Notes: generated from the sequence alone by a model not told the origin. A stretch of DNA of 64,000 nucleotides from an uncultured Prevotella sp. (GCA_900771975.1 CAAGPV010000095.1:1-64000); one strand, 5' to 3'; positions 16,416 through 25,473 are shown, counted from the first letter of the stretch. Numbers and translations are program-made.

Positions 16416-18920
16416 TTATGCTATCGTCTTGCGATTCTTTTTCCATTCTAAGAATATTGCGCCAGCAACAATCAGAACAAGCAACGCAAAGCCTACATAA
16501 GCTATAGTTTCGGTAGTGCGAACGGAAGAAGGATGGAAATCCAATTCTACCGTGTGCTTACCAGCTTTCACATTAAGGGCACGTAGAATGTAATTGACTC
16601 TTCCTAAGGTTACATCCTGTCCATCTACAGTGGCCGTCCATCCTGGATAGTAAACTTCGGAAAGAACAACAACACCGCCATTCTTTGAATTCACATCATA
16701 TTTTAAATGGTTGGGGGCATACGAGGTAAGCGTTACTACTGCTGAGGAGTCATTGTTTTGCGAAACACCCAACTGTTGTTGAAAACGCTTATCGGCAACT
16801 GCTTCATGACGAAGGTTGATTTTTCCCACCATCGCAATCTCTTGATCGGCATTGTCCACATAGTTTACTTTGTTAACAAACCACCCATTTCCGTAGGCAC
16901 TTGTGTTCTTTACAGCCGTGGGCTGGTTGTTGATACCTGCTATCAGATACTTTGTGTTGAGCATATCCAATACCGGTATCTGATTGTTTTCATCGGTCAC
17001 TTGAAGCAAATTGCCGTTTTGAGACATCTTGAGTTTATTCAAGCGTTGCATCTCAGGGCCTATATAAGTGCTTATCATATCTTGATAACGATGCAACTTG
17101 GCTGGATGATAACCGCCGATACTCTTATGATAATAGCTGGTATTGTTTTCATTAAAAGTATCACCGGTAAGGTTTAGAACGCGATAATCTGCAGATGGGT
17201 CTTGAAGAATCTGTTCATCCGCCTGCGTTTTCTGTTGTTCTGATTCGGCTTGGCTCTTTGGAACAAACATACCATCGTTGAGATAACGCTTGTCCACTTG
17301 CCACATGTCAATCAAGCAAAGCACAAAAATACCACCCAACATGTACTGCACTTTCAGCTTTTTCGCCTTAAAGAGCAATAGCATTAGCGTTCCTATCAAT
17401 ATTATAACGACTGTTCGCCAGCAATCTGAGGTAAAGATTGGCACACGCATACGCCCAATATTATTTGCAACATCCTGAAGATACTCTTGAGGGATGCCCG
17501 ATTTTGTCAAGTTCTGCATATCCGACTGTGATACAAAGTCGAAGAAAACATTTGGCATTAAAGCAAAGAGCAAAGCCACACCTGCTGTCAAAGCAAAACT
17601 AAGATATACAAACTTAATCTTCTTGGTCAACACTTCTGGCTCGTCAACAATCTTTTTCAAAGTCAACATTGCCAAAAGAGGAATCGTAAATTCGGCTATC
17701 ACCAAAATGGAAGAAACCGTTCGGAATTTGCTATATAAAGGGATATAATCGATAAAGAAGTTGGTAAATGGCATAAAATTACGCCCCCATGAAAGAAGCA
17801 CCGACAAGACGGTTGCGGCCAATAAGGCCCATTTCATAGGTCCTTTCACAATGAATAGCCCTAAAATAAAGAGCATAAGCACAAAAGCTCCCACATATAC
17901 AGGGCCTGCTGTAAAGGGTTGGTCTCCCCAATATTGGTACCATTGCGAACAAACATCGGCCAACTGAGGATCGCTGGCCTGCATAGCAGACTTATTGTTG
18001 CCTAATTTCTCGTTATGAGACCCACCCTTTGCATTTGGGATAAGCAAGGTCCAGGTTTCTCCTATGCCATAACTCCATTGCGTTATGTAATCTCTGTCAA
18101 GACCGCTATTGGTTTGATTGGATGCATTTCCCTTAGAGGTAAGTTCACTCTTCCCACGCATACTATCTTTCTGGTACTCCCACGTATGGTAAAGGTTTGA
18201 CGCATTGATTGCCAAAGCTATTCCGGCAGCCACTACACACACGCCGGTGGCTTTCAGGAAACGGGAAATTTGTTTATCGCGGATAGCTTGATACAAATAA
18301 GCTATCAGCATAAAGAAAACGACAAAGAAATAGTAATAGGTCATTTGTGCATGATTGGCCTTTATTTCAAAGGCTGCAAATATAGCCGTTACAGCCAAGC
18401 CTGCTAAATACTTTCCGCGATAAGCAAGCACAATACCCCCTATCATCGGTGGCAAATAGGCCAAAGCAGCCACTTTCCACAAGTGTCCTGCTGCTATAAT
18501 AATTAGGAAATAGGACGAAAAGGCCCAAACTACGCTTCCCAAAGCAGCCAACGACTGACGAAAATCAAAAGCTCTCAGCATGATGTAAAATCCTAACAGA
18601 TAGGCAAACAAGAACCAGACATAGTTGGGTAGCCACAAATGATAGGTTCCCATTATAGCTGATAGACCTTTGGTGCTTTGATAGGATGGGGCAATCTGGT
18701 AGGTTGGCATTCCGCCAAACACCGAATTGGTCCACAAAGTCTCCTCACCTGTCTGTTCATGAAACTGTGTTAGCTCATGGTTCAAACCTACACTGGCTGC
18801 CGCATCATGCTGAAACAACACCTTTCCCTGGGTCACTGGCACAAAGAAATAAGCAAATGCAATGACCACAAACAATGCAATGGCCAACAAGTCGGGCCAA
18901 TATTTCTTTAGAATATTCAT
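16416..18920 (-). CDS. YfhO-family polytopic membrane protein
   Basis: 834 residues. An N-terminal block of about a dozen membrane segments carries the conserved QHDAAASVGLNHE and GGMPTYQI loops. A large extracytoplasmic domain (about 560-800) follows and the protein ends in one last membrane helix and a basic tail. Members resemble GT-C glycosyltransferases; in Firmicutes YfhO helps glycosylate lipoteichoic acid. The acceptor in this organism is unknown. It is a single-gene unit with its own promoter and terminator. Confidence 0.88.
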   Translation of the reverse strand: MNILKKYWPDLLAIALFVVIAFAYFFVPVTQGKVLFQHDAAASVGLNHELTQFHEQTGEETLWTNSVFGGMPTYQIAPSYQSTKGLSAIMGTYHLWLPNYVWFLFAYLLGFYIMLRAFDFRQSLAALGSVVWAFSSYFLIIIAAGHLWKVAALAYLPPMIGGIVLAYRGKYLAGLAVTAIFAAFEIKANHAQMTYYYFFVVFFMLIAYLYQAIRDKQISRFLKATGVCVVAAGIALAINASNLYHTWEYQKDSMRGKSELTSKGNASNQTNSGLDRDYITQWSYGIGETWTLLIPNAKGGSHNEKLGNNKSAMQASDPQLADVCSQWYQYWGDQPFTAGPVYVGAFVLMLFILGLFIVKGPMKWALLAATVLSVLLSWGRNFMPFTNFFIDYIPLYSKFRTVSSILVIAEFTIPLLAMLTLKKIVDEPEVLTKKIKFVYLSFALTAGVALLFALMPNVFFDFVSQSDMQNLTKSGIPQEYLQDVANNIGRMRVPIFTSDCWRTVVIILIGTLMLLLFKAKKLKVQYMLGGIFVLCLIDMWQVDKRYLNDGMFVPKSQAESEQQKTQADEQILQDPSADYRVLNLTGDTFNENNTSYYHKSIGGYHPAKLHRYQDMISTYIGPEMQRLNKLKMSQNGNLLQVTDENNQIPVLDMLNTKYLIAGINNQPTAVKNTSAYGNGWFVNKVNYVDNADQEIAMVGKINLRHEAVADKRFQQQLGVSQNNDSSAVVTLTSYAPNHLKYDVNSKNGGVVVLSEVYYPGWTATVDGQDVTLGRVNYILRALNVKAGKHTVELDFHPSSVRTTETIAYVGFALLVLIVAGAIFLEWKKNRKTIA

Positions 18921-18954
18921 CTTTTATCTGTTAGATTTCTTGTTATAAACGCTG

Positions 18955-18962
18955 CAAAAGTA
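18955..18962 (-). promoter_or_regulatory. YfhO promoter -7 element (TACTTTTG)
   Basis: It matches TAnnTTTG, 34 bases before the ATG at 18920, and is back to back with the mtnN promoter. No clear -33 TTTG. Confidence 0.5.
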
Positions 18963-19006
18963 CGAAAAAGTTAAGATTTGTAGGAGGCGATTATGACATT
19001 TTTTCG

Positions 19007-19014
19007 TACTTTTG
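19007..19014 (+). promoter_or_regulatory. mtnN-luxS promoter -7 element (TACTTTTG)
   Basis: It matches TAnnTTTG, 24 bases before the ATG at 19039. It probably drives mtnN and luxS together. Confidence 0.55.
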
Positions 19015-19038
19015 CAGAAATAACAAGGAACAAGATAT

Positions 19039-19722
19039 ATGAAAATAGGCATTATCGTGGCAATGGATAAGGAGTTTGCGCAACTTGCCACCCTTCTCGA
19101 CCACCAAGAAAAAGAGGTTCATTCACAAAATGAATTCATCTTAGGTTCCATAGAAGAAAAGGATATTGTACTACAGAAATGCGGGATTGGGAAAGTAAAT
19201 TCTGCCATTGGTACAGTTGAAATGATTCGCAATTACCATCCAGACTTAATCATTTCAAGCGGTTGTGCGGGAGGTGCTGACCCCCAACTCAATGTTGGAG
19301 ATGTGGTCGTTGCCACACAATGTGTCTATCACGATGCCTATTGTGGCGACAATGTATCCTTTGGACAAATTATGGGTATGCCTGAACGATATGACACTTC
19401 ACAAGAATTAATAGATAAAGCCTTGTCAATGACTTGCAAAGAAACCATTAGAGCCGGTCTGACAGTTAGTGGTGATTGGTTTGTTGACTCACGTGAAAAG
19501 ATGCAAGACATTATCTATCATTTCCCGGAAGCGAAGGCTGTAGACATGGAAAGTTGCTCGGTCGCACAAACTTGCTACCTTTACAACACGCCTTTCGTTT
19601 CCTTCCGCATCATCAGCGACGTTCCCCTTAAAGACTGCAAAGCTGCCCAATATTTTGATTTTTGGGCCTCTATGGCAGATGGTTCTTTCGATGTTACAAG
19701 AAATTTCCTTAAAACTCTGTAA
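19039..19722 (+). CDS. mtnN: 5'-methylthioadenosine/S-adenosylhomocysteine nucleosidase
   Basis: It removes adenine from MTA and SAH, giving S-ribosylhomocysteine for LuxS. The 227-residue protein has the nucleosidase marks: N-terminal IGIIVAMDKEFAQL (catalytic Glu region), ISSGCAGG, and the late VDMESCSVAQ and ISDVPL motifs (substrate Glu and catalytic Asp). It lies 42 bases upstream of luxS, so the two consecutive steps of the activated methyl cycle are encoded together. Confidence 0.96.
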   Translation: MKIGIIVAMDKEFAQLATLLDHQEKEVHSQNEFILGSIEEKDIVLQKCGIGKVNSAIGTVEMIRNYHPDLIISSGCAGGADPQLNVGDVVVATQCVYHDAYCGDNVSFGQIMGMPERYDTSQELIDKALSMTCKETIRAGLTVSGDWFVDSREKMQDIIYHFPEAKAVDMESCSVAQTCYLYNTPFVSFRIISDVPLKDCKAAQYFDFWASMADGSFDVTRNFLKTL

Positions 19723-19764
19723 TTAAATTCTCACACCTTATTATATATTTAGCAAATACCAACT

Positions 19765-20250
19765 ATGGACAAAATACCTTCTTTCACCATCAATCACGAG
19801 AAGTTGCTCCCAGGCATCTACGTGAGCAGAAAAGACAACTTAGGCAATGAAGTCATAACAACGTTTGACATTCGCATGAAAGCGCCCAACCGAGAGCCTG
19901 CCTTGCACCCTGGAGCTTTGCACACCATCGAACATTTGGCTGCTACTTACTTGCGCAACGACCCAGAATGGAAAGATAAAATCGTTTATTGGGGACCCAT
20001 GGGTTGTTTAACTGGTAACTATCTACTTCTGAAAGGTGATTTAGAAAGCCATGACATCGTTGAACTCATGAAACGAACATTTCGCTTTGTAGCCGATTTT
20101 GATGGGAAAATCCCAGGAGCTGCGCCAAAAGATTGTGGCAATTGGCTACTACACGACTTGCCAATGGCATGTTGGGAATCACGTAAATATTTAGAGGAAA
20201 CCTTAGAGCACCTGACTGAAGAGCGCCTCAACTACCCCACTAAAGACTAA
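19765..20250 (+). CDS. luxS: S-ribosylhomocysteine lyase
   Basis: It splits S-ribosylhomocysteine into homocysteine and DPD, the AI-2 precursor. The metal site HTIEH (H53, E56, H57) and C124 in DCGNW are present, as is the active-site Cys in MGC (C81). The residues after C81 read LTGNY where most LuxS proteins have RTGFY, a conservative-looking but uncommon change next to the active site. Length 161 is normal. The 3' end overlaps the convergent barrel-protein gene by 11 bases. Confidence 0.95.
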   Translation: MDKIPSFTINHEKLLPGIYVSRKDNLGNEVITTFDIRMKAPNREPALHPGALHTIEHLAATYLRNDPEWKDKIVYWGPMGCLTGNYLLLKGDLESHDIVELMKRTFRFVADFDGKIPGAAPKDCGNWLLHDLPMACWESRKYLEETLEHLTEERLNYPTKD

Positions 20251-20962
20251 AACGGTAGCCTATCGTTACATCAAAATTGCGGTTCTTGGTGTTTACAACG
20301 TTTATCTTGCTCGTATTTGTCAAACCTAAAGCATAACGCGCATCAAGAATTACGTTCTCGTATTCGTAGCTTATGCCAATTATAGGTGCTGAAAAATCGA
20401 AACGTTTAGTTGAAGAAGTAACATCATTATCATAAGTATTGATGGGTTCATACTTGTGTGCGCCGTCAGTATATTCCACATACTGTTGGCTACAAAGATG
20501 GGTCTTAGCCTTAAGCAGATAACCCAATTGTACTCCCACACCAACAGAAAAGCCTTTAAAAATGTAACGACGAAGCATAATGGGCACCGCTAAATACTGC
20601 AAATCATTGGTAAAATCGCTGATAGCCGTATAGTTGGTAACAGGCTCATTGGCGTCCATCCCTTTGTAACTTTTAAGCATATCCGGGCATCGGGAACCTT
20701 GCATAGAATAAAAAAGGCCAGCAGAAAGGGCTGTAGTGGCCGTAGCTTGATATTCCACCTCAACACCTGCTTTCATCCCTGCCTTGTATTGGGACTTTTG
20801 AGTACCAGGAGTTTCTTCACTTCCTATAGCATAGCAATCATTTGACAAATTACTGAGATTGACTCCCACACGCGGTATAACAGACCAAGACCCCACTTCG
20901 TTTTGGGCATCAGCAACCATTACACACAACAAACCCAAAAGAGTAACTATTGATTTTTTCAT
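20240..20962 (-). CDS. Outer-membrane beta-barrel protein
   Basis: 240 residues. A signal peptide (about residues 1-19, cleavage after VADA) is followed by alternating amphipathic strands and a C-terminal VTIGYRFSL with terminal-aromatic pattern, as in the porin-like outer-membrane barrels (OMP_b-brl type) of Bacteroidota. It is an 8- to 10-strand barrel by length; no ligand can be assigned. It stands alone and converges on luxS with an 11-base overlap of coding ends. Confidence 0.85.
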   Translation of the reverse strand: MKKSIVTLLGLLCVMVADAQNEVGSWSVIPRVGVNLSNLSNDCYAIGSEETPGTQKSQYKAGMKAGVEVEYQATATTALSAGLFYSMQGSRCPDMLKSYKGMDANEPVTNYTAISDFTNDLQYLAVPIMLRRYIFKGFSVGVGVQLGYLLKAKTHLCSQQYVEYTDGAHKYEPINTYDNDVTSSTKRFDFSAPIIGISYEYENVILDARYALGLTNTSKINVVNTKNRNFDVTIGYRFSL

Positions 20963-21060
20963 CTTTTTCTTCTTGTTTTTCCATTATAACGAATTTTCTC
21001 CATACTTTATTGCACCCTATAAAGAAATTGGTTATAATTTAAAACGCCACAACAGAAAAA

Positions 21061-21090
21061 GCGAGCCATAGCCAATTTGCTACCGCTCGC
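21061..21090 (-). terminator. Terminator of typA
   Basis: Arms GCGAGCCATAGC and GCTACCGCTCGC (two weak pairs) with a 6-base loop. On the minus strand it is followed by TTTTTC. On the plus strand a CTCGTTTTTG follows, so it may work both ways. Confidence 0.75.
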
Positions 21091-21142
21091 CTCGTTTTTG
21101 TTATTTCAATCACAGTCTTTCCGGTCTCTAACCCGACTGTTT

Positions 21143-22945
21143 TCAATCTTTTCCTGCACGCTTACGCTCTAAGTGATCAAGGATAATCTTGCGCATACGA
21201 ATGGATTTTGGAGTAACTTCAACATATTCGTCTGCCTTGATATATTCCAAACATTCTTCAAGACTCATCTCTGTCTTTGGAATAACACGAGCTTTATCAT
21301 CCGAGCCACTTGCGCGAACGTTGGTCAACTGTTTAGCTTTGGTCACATTGATTACCAAGTCGTTGTCATGAACATGTTCACCTACGACTTCTCCGCCATA
21401 AACTTCCTCGCCTGGATCAATGAAGAATTTTCCACGATCTTGTAGTTTGTCAATAGAATAAGCATAGGCTGTTCCCTTCTCCAATGCTATCATTGAGCCG
21501 TTGGTACGACGCACGATTTCGCCTTTATAGGGCTGGTACTCCTTAAAGCGGTGAGCCATGATAGCTTCACCCTGGCTTGCCGTAAGAACATTTGTACGCA
21601 AACCAATAATACCGCGCGAAGGTATATCAAAAGTAATGTTAACTCTATCGCCTTCAGTATCCATACCTGTCATCTCACCTTTACGGCGCGTCACCATATC
21701 TATCATTTTAGACGAGAACTCTTCGGGGACATTAATGGTCAATTCTTCAATAGGTTCGCATTTCTGCCCGTCAATTTCTTTAATGATAACCTGAGGTTGA
21801 CCCACTTGCAATTCATAGCCTTCACGGCGCATTGTCTCTATGAGGACCGAAAGATGGAGCACACCTCTACCGCTGACTATCCACTTGTCAGTAGTGTCTT
21901 CGAACGGCTTGACACGCAAAGCAAGGTTTTTCTCCAATTCCTTTTGCAGACGGTCACCCACGTGACGGCTTGTACAGAACTTACCTTCACGGCCAAAGAA
22001 GGGAGAATCGTTGATGGTAAAGAGCATACTCATCGTGGGTTCGTCTACAGCAATAGGAGGCAATGGCTCAGGATTTTCGAAGTCGGCTATCGTGTCTCCA
22101 ATCTCAAATTTCTCCAAACCGATAACTGCACAGATGTCACCAGAGTCCACATGATCGGTTTTCTTGTGTCCCATTCCTTCAAAGGTATGTAGCTCTTTAA
22201 TTTTGGTACGCTCTTGCGTTCCGTCTCTATGGCAAATAGTGACATTCTGTCCGTCACGTAACGTGCCACGATGAACACGTCCTACGGCAATACGTCCCGT
22301 ATAGTTACTGTAGTCTAACGAGGTGATTAGCATCTGAGGAGTACCTTCCAACTGACGTGGAGCAGGTATCACCTCTACTATCTTGTCCAGCAAGTAGTCA
22401 ATATTGTCCGTAGGCTGCTGCCAGTCTTCAGCCATCCAACCGTTCTTTGCCGATCCATAGACAACAGGGAAGTCCAATTGGTCTTCTGTTGCATTGAGAT
22501 CGCACATCAAATCAAAAACCATTTCATAGACTTCCTCTGGACGGCAGTTGGGCTTATCCACCTTATTGACAACTACTATCGGCTTCAAGCCTAATTGCAA
22601 TGCCTTCTGCAAGACAAAACGAGTTTGGGGCATCGGGCCTTCAAACGCGTCTACAAGCAGCAGGCAGCCGTCTGCCATATTGAGCACGCGTTCCACTTCA
22701 CCACCGAAATCGGAGTGTCCCGGAGTGTCCAAAATATTTATTTTAACACCTTTCCAGTTGATACTTACATTCTTTGACAGAATTGTTATCCCTCGTTCAC
22801 GCTCCAAATCATTGGAGTCCAACACCTCGCCACTATCATCTTGTCCGTCACGGAAGAGCTTTCCTGCGAGCATCATCTTGTCAACCAACGTGGTCTTGCC
22901 ATGGTCGACATGCGCTATAACCGCAATGTTTCTAATGTCTTGCAT
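21143..22945 (-). CDS. typA: Ribosome-associated GTPase TypA/BipA
   Basis: 600 residues, normal for the family. The GTPase signature is complete: AHVDHGKTTL (G1), ERGITILSKN (G2), DTPGHSDF (G3) and NKVDKP (G4). EF-G-like domains III and V and the TypA-specific C-terminal domain follow. It helps 50S assembly and translation under stress, including cold. It is transcribed divergently from rpsO and has its own promoter and terminator. Confidence 0.98.
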   Translation of the reverse strand: MQDIRNIAVIAHVDHGKTTLVDKMMLAGKLFRDGQDDSGEVLDSNDLERERGITILSKNVSINWKGVKINILDTPGHSDFGGEVERVLNMADGCLLLVDAFEGPMPQTRFVLQKALQLGLKPIVVVNKVDKPNCRPEEVYEMVFDLMCDLNATEDQLDFPVVYGSAKNGWMAEDWQQPTDNIDYLLDKIVEVIPAPRQLEGTPQMLITSLDYSNYTGRIAVGRVHRGTLRDGQNVTICHRDGTQERTKIKELHTFEGMGHKKTDHVDSGDICAVIGLEKFEIGDTIADFENPEPLPPIAVDEPTMSMLFTINDSPFFGREGKFCTSRHVGDRLQKELEKNLALRVKPFEDTTDKWIVSGRGVLHLSVLIETMRREGYELQVGQPQVIIKEIDGQKCEPIEELTINVPEEFSSKMIDMVTRRKGEMTGMDTEGDRVNITFDIPSRGIIGLRTNVLTASQGEAIMAHRFKEYQPYKGEIVRRTNGSMIALEKGTAYAYSIDKLQDRGKFFIDPGEEVYGGEVVGEHVHDNDLVINVTKAKQLTNVRASGSDDKARVIPKTEMSLEECLEYIKADEYVEVTPKSIRMRKIILDHLERKRAGKD

Positions 22946-22983
22946 CTTTATACCTTAAAAAATAGCTTTTCTAATATTGGGTG

Positions 22984-22991
22984 CAAAATTA
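22984..22991 (-). promoter_or_regulatory. typA promoter -7 element (TAATTTTG)
   Basis: It matches TAnnTTTG on the minus strand, 38 bases before the typA ATG. It is back to back with the rpsO promoter. Confidence 0.55.
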
Positions 22992-23011
22992 CGAAAATAT
23001 ATCCGAAAAAC

Positions 23012-23042
23012 TTGTCTATGCACTCAAAAAGTTGTAACTTTG
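23012..23042 (+). promoter_or_regulatory. rpsO promoter, TTG-N20-TAACTTTG
   Basis: TTG (23012-23014) and TAACTTTG (23035-23042) are 20 bases apart. The predicted start near 23049 leaves a leader of about 100 bases with two small hairpins (TCGG/CCGA at 23052-23064 and CGCAAC/GTTGTG near 23077-23090), room for feedback control by S15 (inference). Confidence 0.6.
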
Positions 23043-23149
23043 CAGCGCTTTTCGGAAAATCCGATGCATTTAAAGACGCAACTCGTTGTGATTAAGGCGA
23101 CTAACGTCCGCAAGATGTAATGAGCAAACAGTATTAATCAATTATCAAA

Positions 23150-23419
23150 ATGTATTTAGACAAAACCAAGAAGACCGAGATCTTCACCGAGTTCGGTAAA
23201 GGAAACACTGACACAGGGTCAGCAGAAAGCCAGATTGCATTATTCACTTATCGCATCAAACACCTTACAGAGCATGTCAAGAAGAACCATAAGGACTTTG
23301 TTACCACACGTTCTTTGACTCAGCTTGTAGGTAAGCGTCGTGCGCTTCTCAACTATCTTTACGACCGTGACGTTGAGCGTTACCGTGCAATCATCAAGGC
23401 TCTTGGCTTGCGTAAGTAA
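23150..23419 (+). CDS. rpsO: 30S ribosomal protein S15
   Basis: 89 residues, the standard length. S15 binds 16S rRNA helices 20-22 early in 30S assembly. The conserved TGSAESQIALFTYRIKHL, HFK-like KKNHKDF and RRALLNYL segments are all present. It is a single-gene unit, unlike the rpsO-pnp operon of enterobacteria, with a long leader and a strong terminator. Confidence 0.98.
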   Translation: MYLDKTKKTEIFTEFGKGNTDTGSAESQIALFTYRIKHLTEHVKKNHKDFVTTRSLTQLVGKRRALLNYLYDRDVERYRAIIKALGLRK

Positions 23420-23446
23420 TAGAAACAAGTCTCATAGCTTATAACC

Positions 23447-23482
23447 AAAGGGGAAATGTCATATATTTGATGTTTCCCCTTT
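23447..23482 (+). terminator. rpsO terminator
   Basis: A 10-bp stem AAAGGGGAAA / TTTCCCCTTT with a 16-base loop, followed by GTGTTTTCCTTTT on the plus strand. Confidence 0.85.
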
Positions 23483-23513
23483 GTGTTTTCCTTTTAAAGG
23501 AAACACCATAAAG

Positions 23514-23556
23514 AAAAGCCGCAAATATCGATAAACTCGAATATTTACGGCTTTTC
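23514..23556 (-). terminator. Terminator of tRNA-Pro, near-symmetric
   Basis: Arms of about 15 bp around AAAAGCCGCAAATAT and its complement, with one mismatch. On the minus strand it follows the tRNA 3' end by 13 bases and is succeeded by a T-rich run. A T-run also follows on the plus strand. Confidence 0.75.
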
Positions 23557-23568
23557 TTTTGCAAGTTG

Positions 23569-23641
23569 TCGGGATTACTGGACTCGAACCAGCGACCTCA
23601 CGCCCCCCAGACGCGTGCGCTACCTACTGCGCTAAATCCCG
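23569..23641 (-). tRNA. tRNA-Pro (anticodon GGG)
   Basis: A 73-base cloverleaf on the minus strand. The acceptor arms CGGGATT and AATCCCG pair fully, with discriminator A. The D arm is GCGC-loop-GCGC, and the anticodon loop CTGGGGG gives anticodon GGG, reading CCC and CCU. The T loop is GGTTCGAGTCC. The 3' CCA is not encoded. Confidence 0.95.
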
Positions 23642-23652
23642 AATTGCGAGTG

Positions 23653-23684
23653 CAAAATTACTCATTTGTTTGGAAAGGAGCAAA
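23653..23684 (-). promoter_or_regulatory. tRNA-Pro promoter, TTTG-N20-TAATTTTG
   Basis: On the minus strand TTTG (23684-23681) and TAATTTTG (23660-23653) are exactly 20 bases apart. The -7 element ends 11 bases before the tRNA, so transcription starts a few bases upstream of the mature 5' end. Confidence 0.75.
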
Positions 23685-23723
23685 CTTTTAAGGCTCTTTT
23701 TCGCCTTTCAAAATAATATTTCG

Positions 23724-23731
23724 TAATTTTG
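23724..23731 (+). promoter_or_regulatory. aroA promoter -7 element (TAATTTTG)
   Basis: It matches TAnnTTTG, 28 bases before the ATG at 23760. It may also drive the following genes through tsaE, which are all on the same strand with short gaps. Confidence 0.5.
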
Positions 23732-23759
23732 TACATTCAGAAAGCAATATCTATTGAAG

Positions 23760-25007
23760 ATGAAATATAGCATTACAGCCCCCAAAAGCCTCAATACCAC
23801 CATCCACCTTCCCGCTTCGAAAAGCCTAAGCAACCGCGCTCTGGTCATTCATGCGTTAGCTGGCGGTACCATTCAGCCGACAAACCTGTCCGACTGTGAC
23901 GATACCGAGGTTATTGTTCGCGCTCTCAAAGAGATGCCCTCCGTCATCGACATCAAGGCAGCCGGCACTGCCATGCGCTTTATGACGGCTTTTCTCAGTG
24001 TCAGCGAAGGCAAGCACACGCTGACTGGGACGAAACGTATGCAGCAACGCCCCATTGGGATTTTGGTAAACGCCTTGCGCCGGTTGGGTGCAGACATTTC
24101 CTATTTGGGCGAGGAGGGCTATCCTCCATTGCTGATTTGCGGTCGCAAGTTAGATGGTGGTAGCTTAGAAATCCCTGGCAACGTTAGTTCTCAGTACATT
24201 TCTGCACTTTTGATGATTGGACCAACACTTGTCAAGGGGCTCACCCTCAAGCTGACAGACACCATCGTCTCTCGGCCATATATCGACATGACCCTCGACA
24301 TCATGCGAGAGTTTGGCGCAGACGTGGAATGGACAGACATTGACACCGTGAGTGTCCGTCCACAACCTTATAAGAACAGAGCCTACACCATAGAAAACGA
24401 TTGGAGTGCAGCTTCCTATTGGTTTGAAGCATTGGCCCTGTCTGCCCAAAAAGAAAACCAAATATGCCTTCCTGGATTATGGGACAGAAGCCAACAAGGA
24501 GACGCTATCGTACGTTACCTTTTTAATATGTTGGGGGTGAAGACTTCTTTTTCGTCAAACAAATCTGAAGGCATCACTCTTACTTCCAACGGTCACACCC
24601 TTCCAAGACTGGAATATGATTTTGTCAACCAACCGGACCTCTCCCAAACGATGATAGCCACTTGTTGTGCCCTAAACATTCCGTTTACTTTTACAGGGCT
24701 TGAAAGTCTTCGTATAAAAGAGACCGACCGCATTTCCGCCATGCGCACCGAACTTCGTAAATTCGGATTTTGTCTTCATGAAATTGGCGATAGCACCCTT
24801 CAATGGGACGGCAAGCAGTTGCCACCTGAAGATAATCCCGTCGTCGACACCTATGAGGATCACCGTATGGCCATGTCCTTCGCTCCCTTGTCGTTCAAAT
24901 TCGGCCCCATTGTCATCAATCACCCAGAAGTAGTCTCAAAATCTTACCCGCATTTTTGGGAAGATCTTGCTTCTTGTGGGTTTGGTGTTACCAAAATTCC
25001 AGAATAA
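23760..25007 (+). CDS. aroA: 3-phosphoshikimate 1-carboxyvinyltransferase (EPSP synthase)
   Basis: It joins shikimate-3-phosphate and phosphoenolpyruvate, the sixth step of the shikimate pathway. Substrate motifs are intact: LPASKSLSNRAL near the N-terminus, AAGTAMRFMTA for the PEP loop, GNVSSQYISALL, and IKETDRISAM plus DHRMAMS near the C-terminus. 415 residues, slightly shorter than the E. coli enzyme, as is usual for Bacteroidota. The ATG at 23760 is preferred to a TTG two codons upstream. It begins a plus-strand series that continues to tsaE. Confidence 0.97.
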   Translation: MKYSITAPKSLNTTIHLPASKSLSNRALVIHALAGGTIQPTNLSDCDDTEVIVRALKEMPSVIDIKAAGTAMRFMTAFLSVSEGKHTLTGTKRMQQRPIGILVNALRRLGADISYLGEEGYPPLLICGRKLDGGSLEIPGNVSSQYISALLMIGPTLVKGLTLKLTDTIVSRPYIDMTLDIMREFGADVEWTDIDTVSVRPQPYKNRAYTIENDWSAASYWFEALALSAQKENQICLPGLWDRSQQGDAIVRYLFNMLGVKTSFSSNKSEGITLTSNGHTLPRLEYDFVNQPDLSQTMIATCCALNIPFTFTGLESLRIKETDRISAMRTELRKFGFCLHEIGDSTLQWDGKQLPPEDNPVVDTYEDHRMAMSFAPLSFKFGPIVINHPEVVSKSYPHFWEDLASCGFGVTKIPE

Positions 25008-25025
25008 CCTAAAAGCGCATTTCTC

Positions 25026-25445
25026 TTGGAAATTATCATTATCGGACTTGGTTCCATCCTTCTTCTCGGATGCATCGTTGCATTAGCCTCTACTTTCTCT
25101 CATCACTCTGACTGTGAAGAGGAAAGCGTCACTTCCGGCAACGATTGTTCTTCGTGCAACGGCAAAAGTTCTACGTGCGAACAGATCTGCATGATGGAAG
25201 CCGCAACAAAAGCCATTGAATACTTTGACGATGAAGAATTGGACAAGTTCCATGGGAAAGCCGCTGAAAATTATTCAGATAGTGAAGTGGACGAATTTTC
25301 ACAAGTTCTCTACACGCTTCCTCCTAATGAGGTAAAAGACTGGGGTCGCAGCCTCACCTTACGAGGCATTAACTTGCCCAACCAGCTCAAAGACGAGTTC
25401 TACCTCATGGCTGAAAACCCATCAACAACTTCTCCATCCACCTAA
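25026..25445 (+). CDS. Small membrane-anchored Cys-rich protein, unknown
   Basis: 139 residues from a TTG start at 25026, with no upstream ATG in frame. An N-terminal membrane helix (about 2-23) is followed by an acidic linker, then a Cys cluster CSSCNGKSSTCEQIC (about 41-56), then an acidic, helical domain (about 58-130) and a Ser/Thr/Pro tail. The Cys spacing could bind a metal or FeS group, or form disulfides. It lies 18 bases after aroA and 28 before a metal ABC permease, so a link to metal handling is possible. I do not recognise a characterised family. Confidence 0.75.
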   Translation: MEIIIIGLGSILLLGCIVALASTFSHHSDCEEESVTSGNDCSSCNGKSSTCEQICMMEAATKAIEYFDDEELDKFHGKAAENYSDSEVDEFSQVLYTLPPNEVKDWGRSLTLRGINLPNQLKDEFYLMAENPSTTSPST

Positions 25446-25473
25446 AAAGAAGAATATTAAGACTGCTCCCAAT

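Noticed and set aside
23447..23560. Attenuator or riboswitch between rpsO and tRNA-Pro
   Set aside because: Both hairpins are explained as terminators of the two convergent transcripts.
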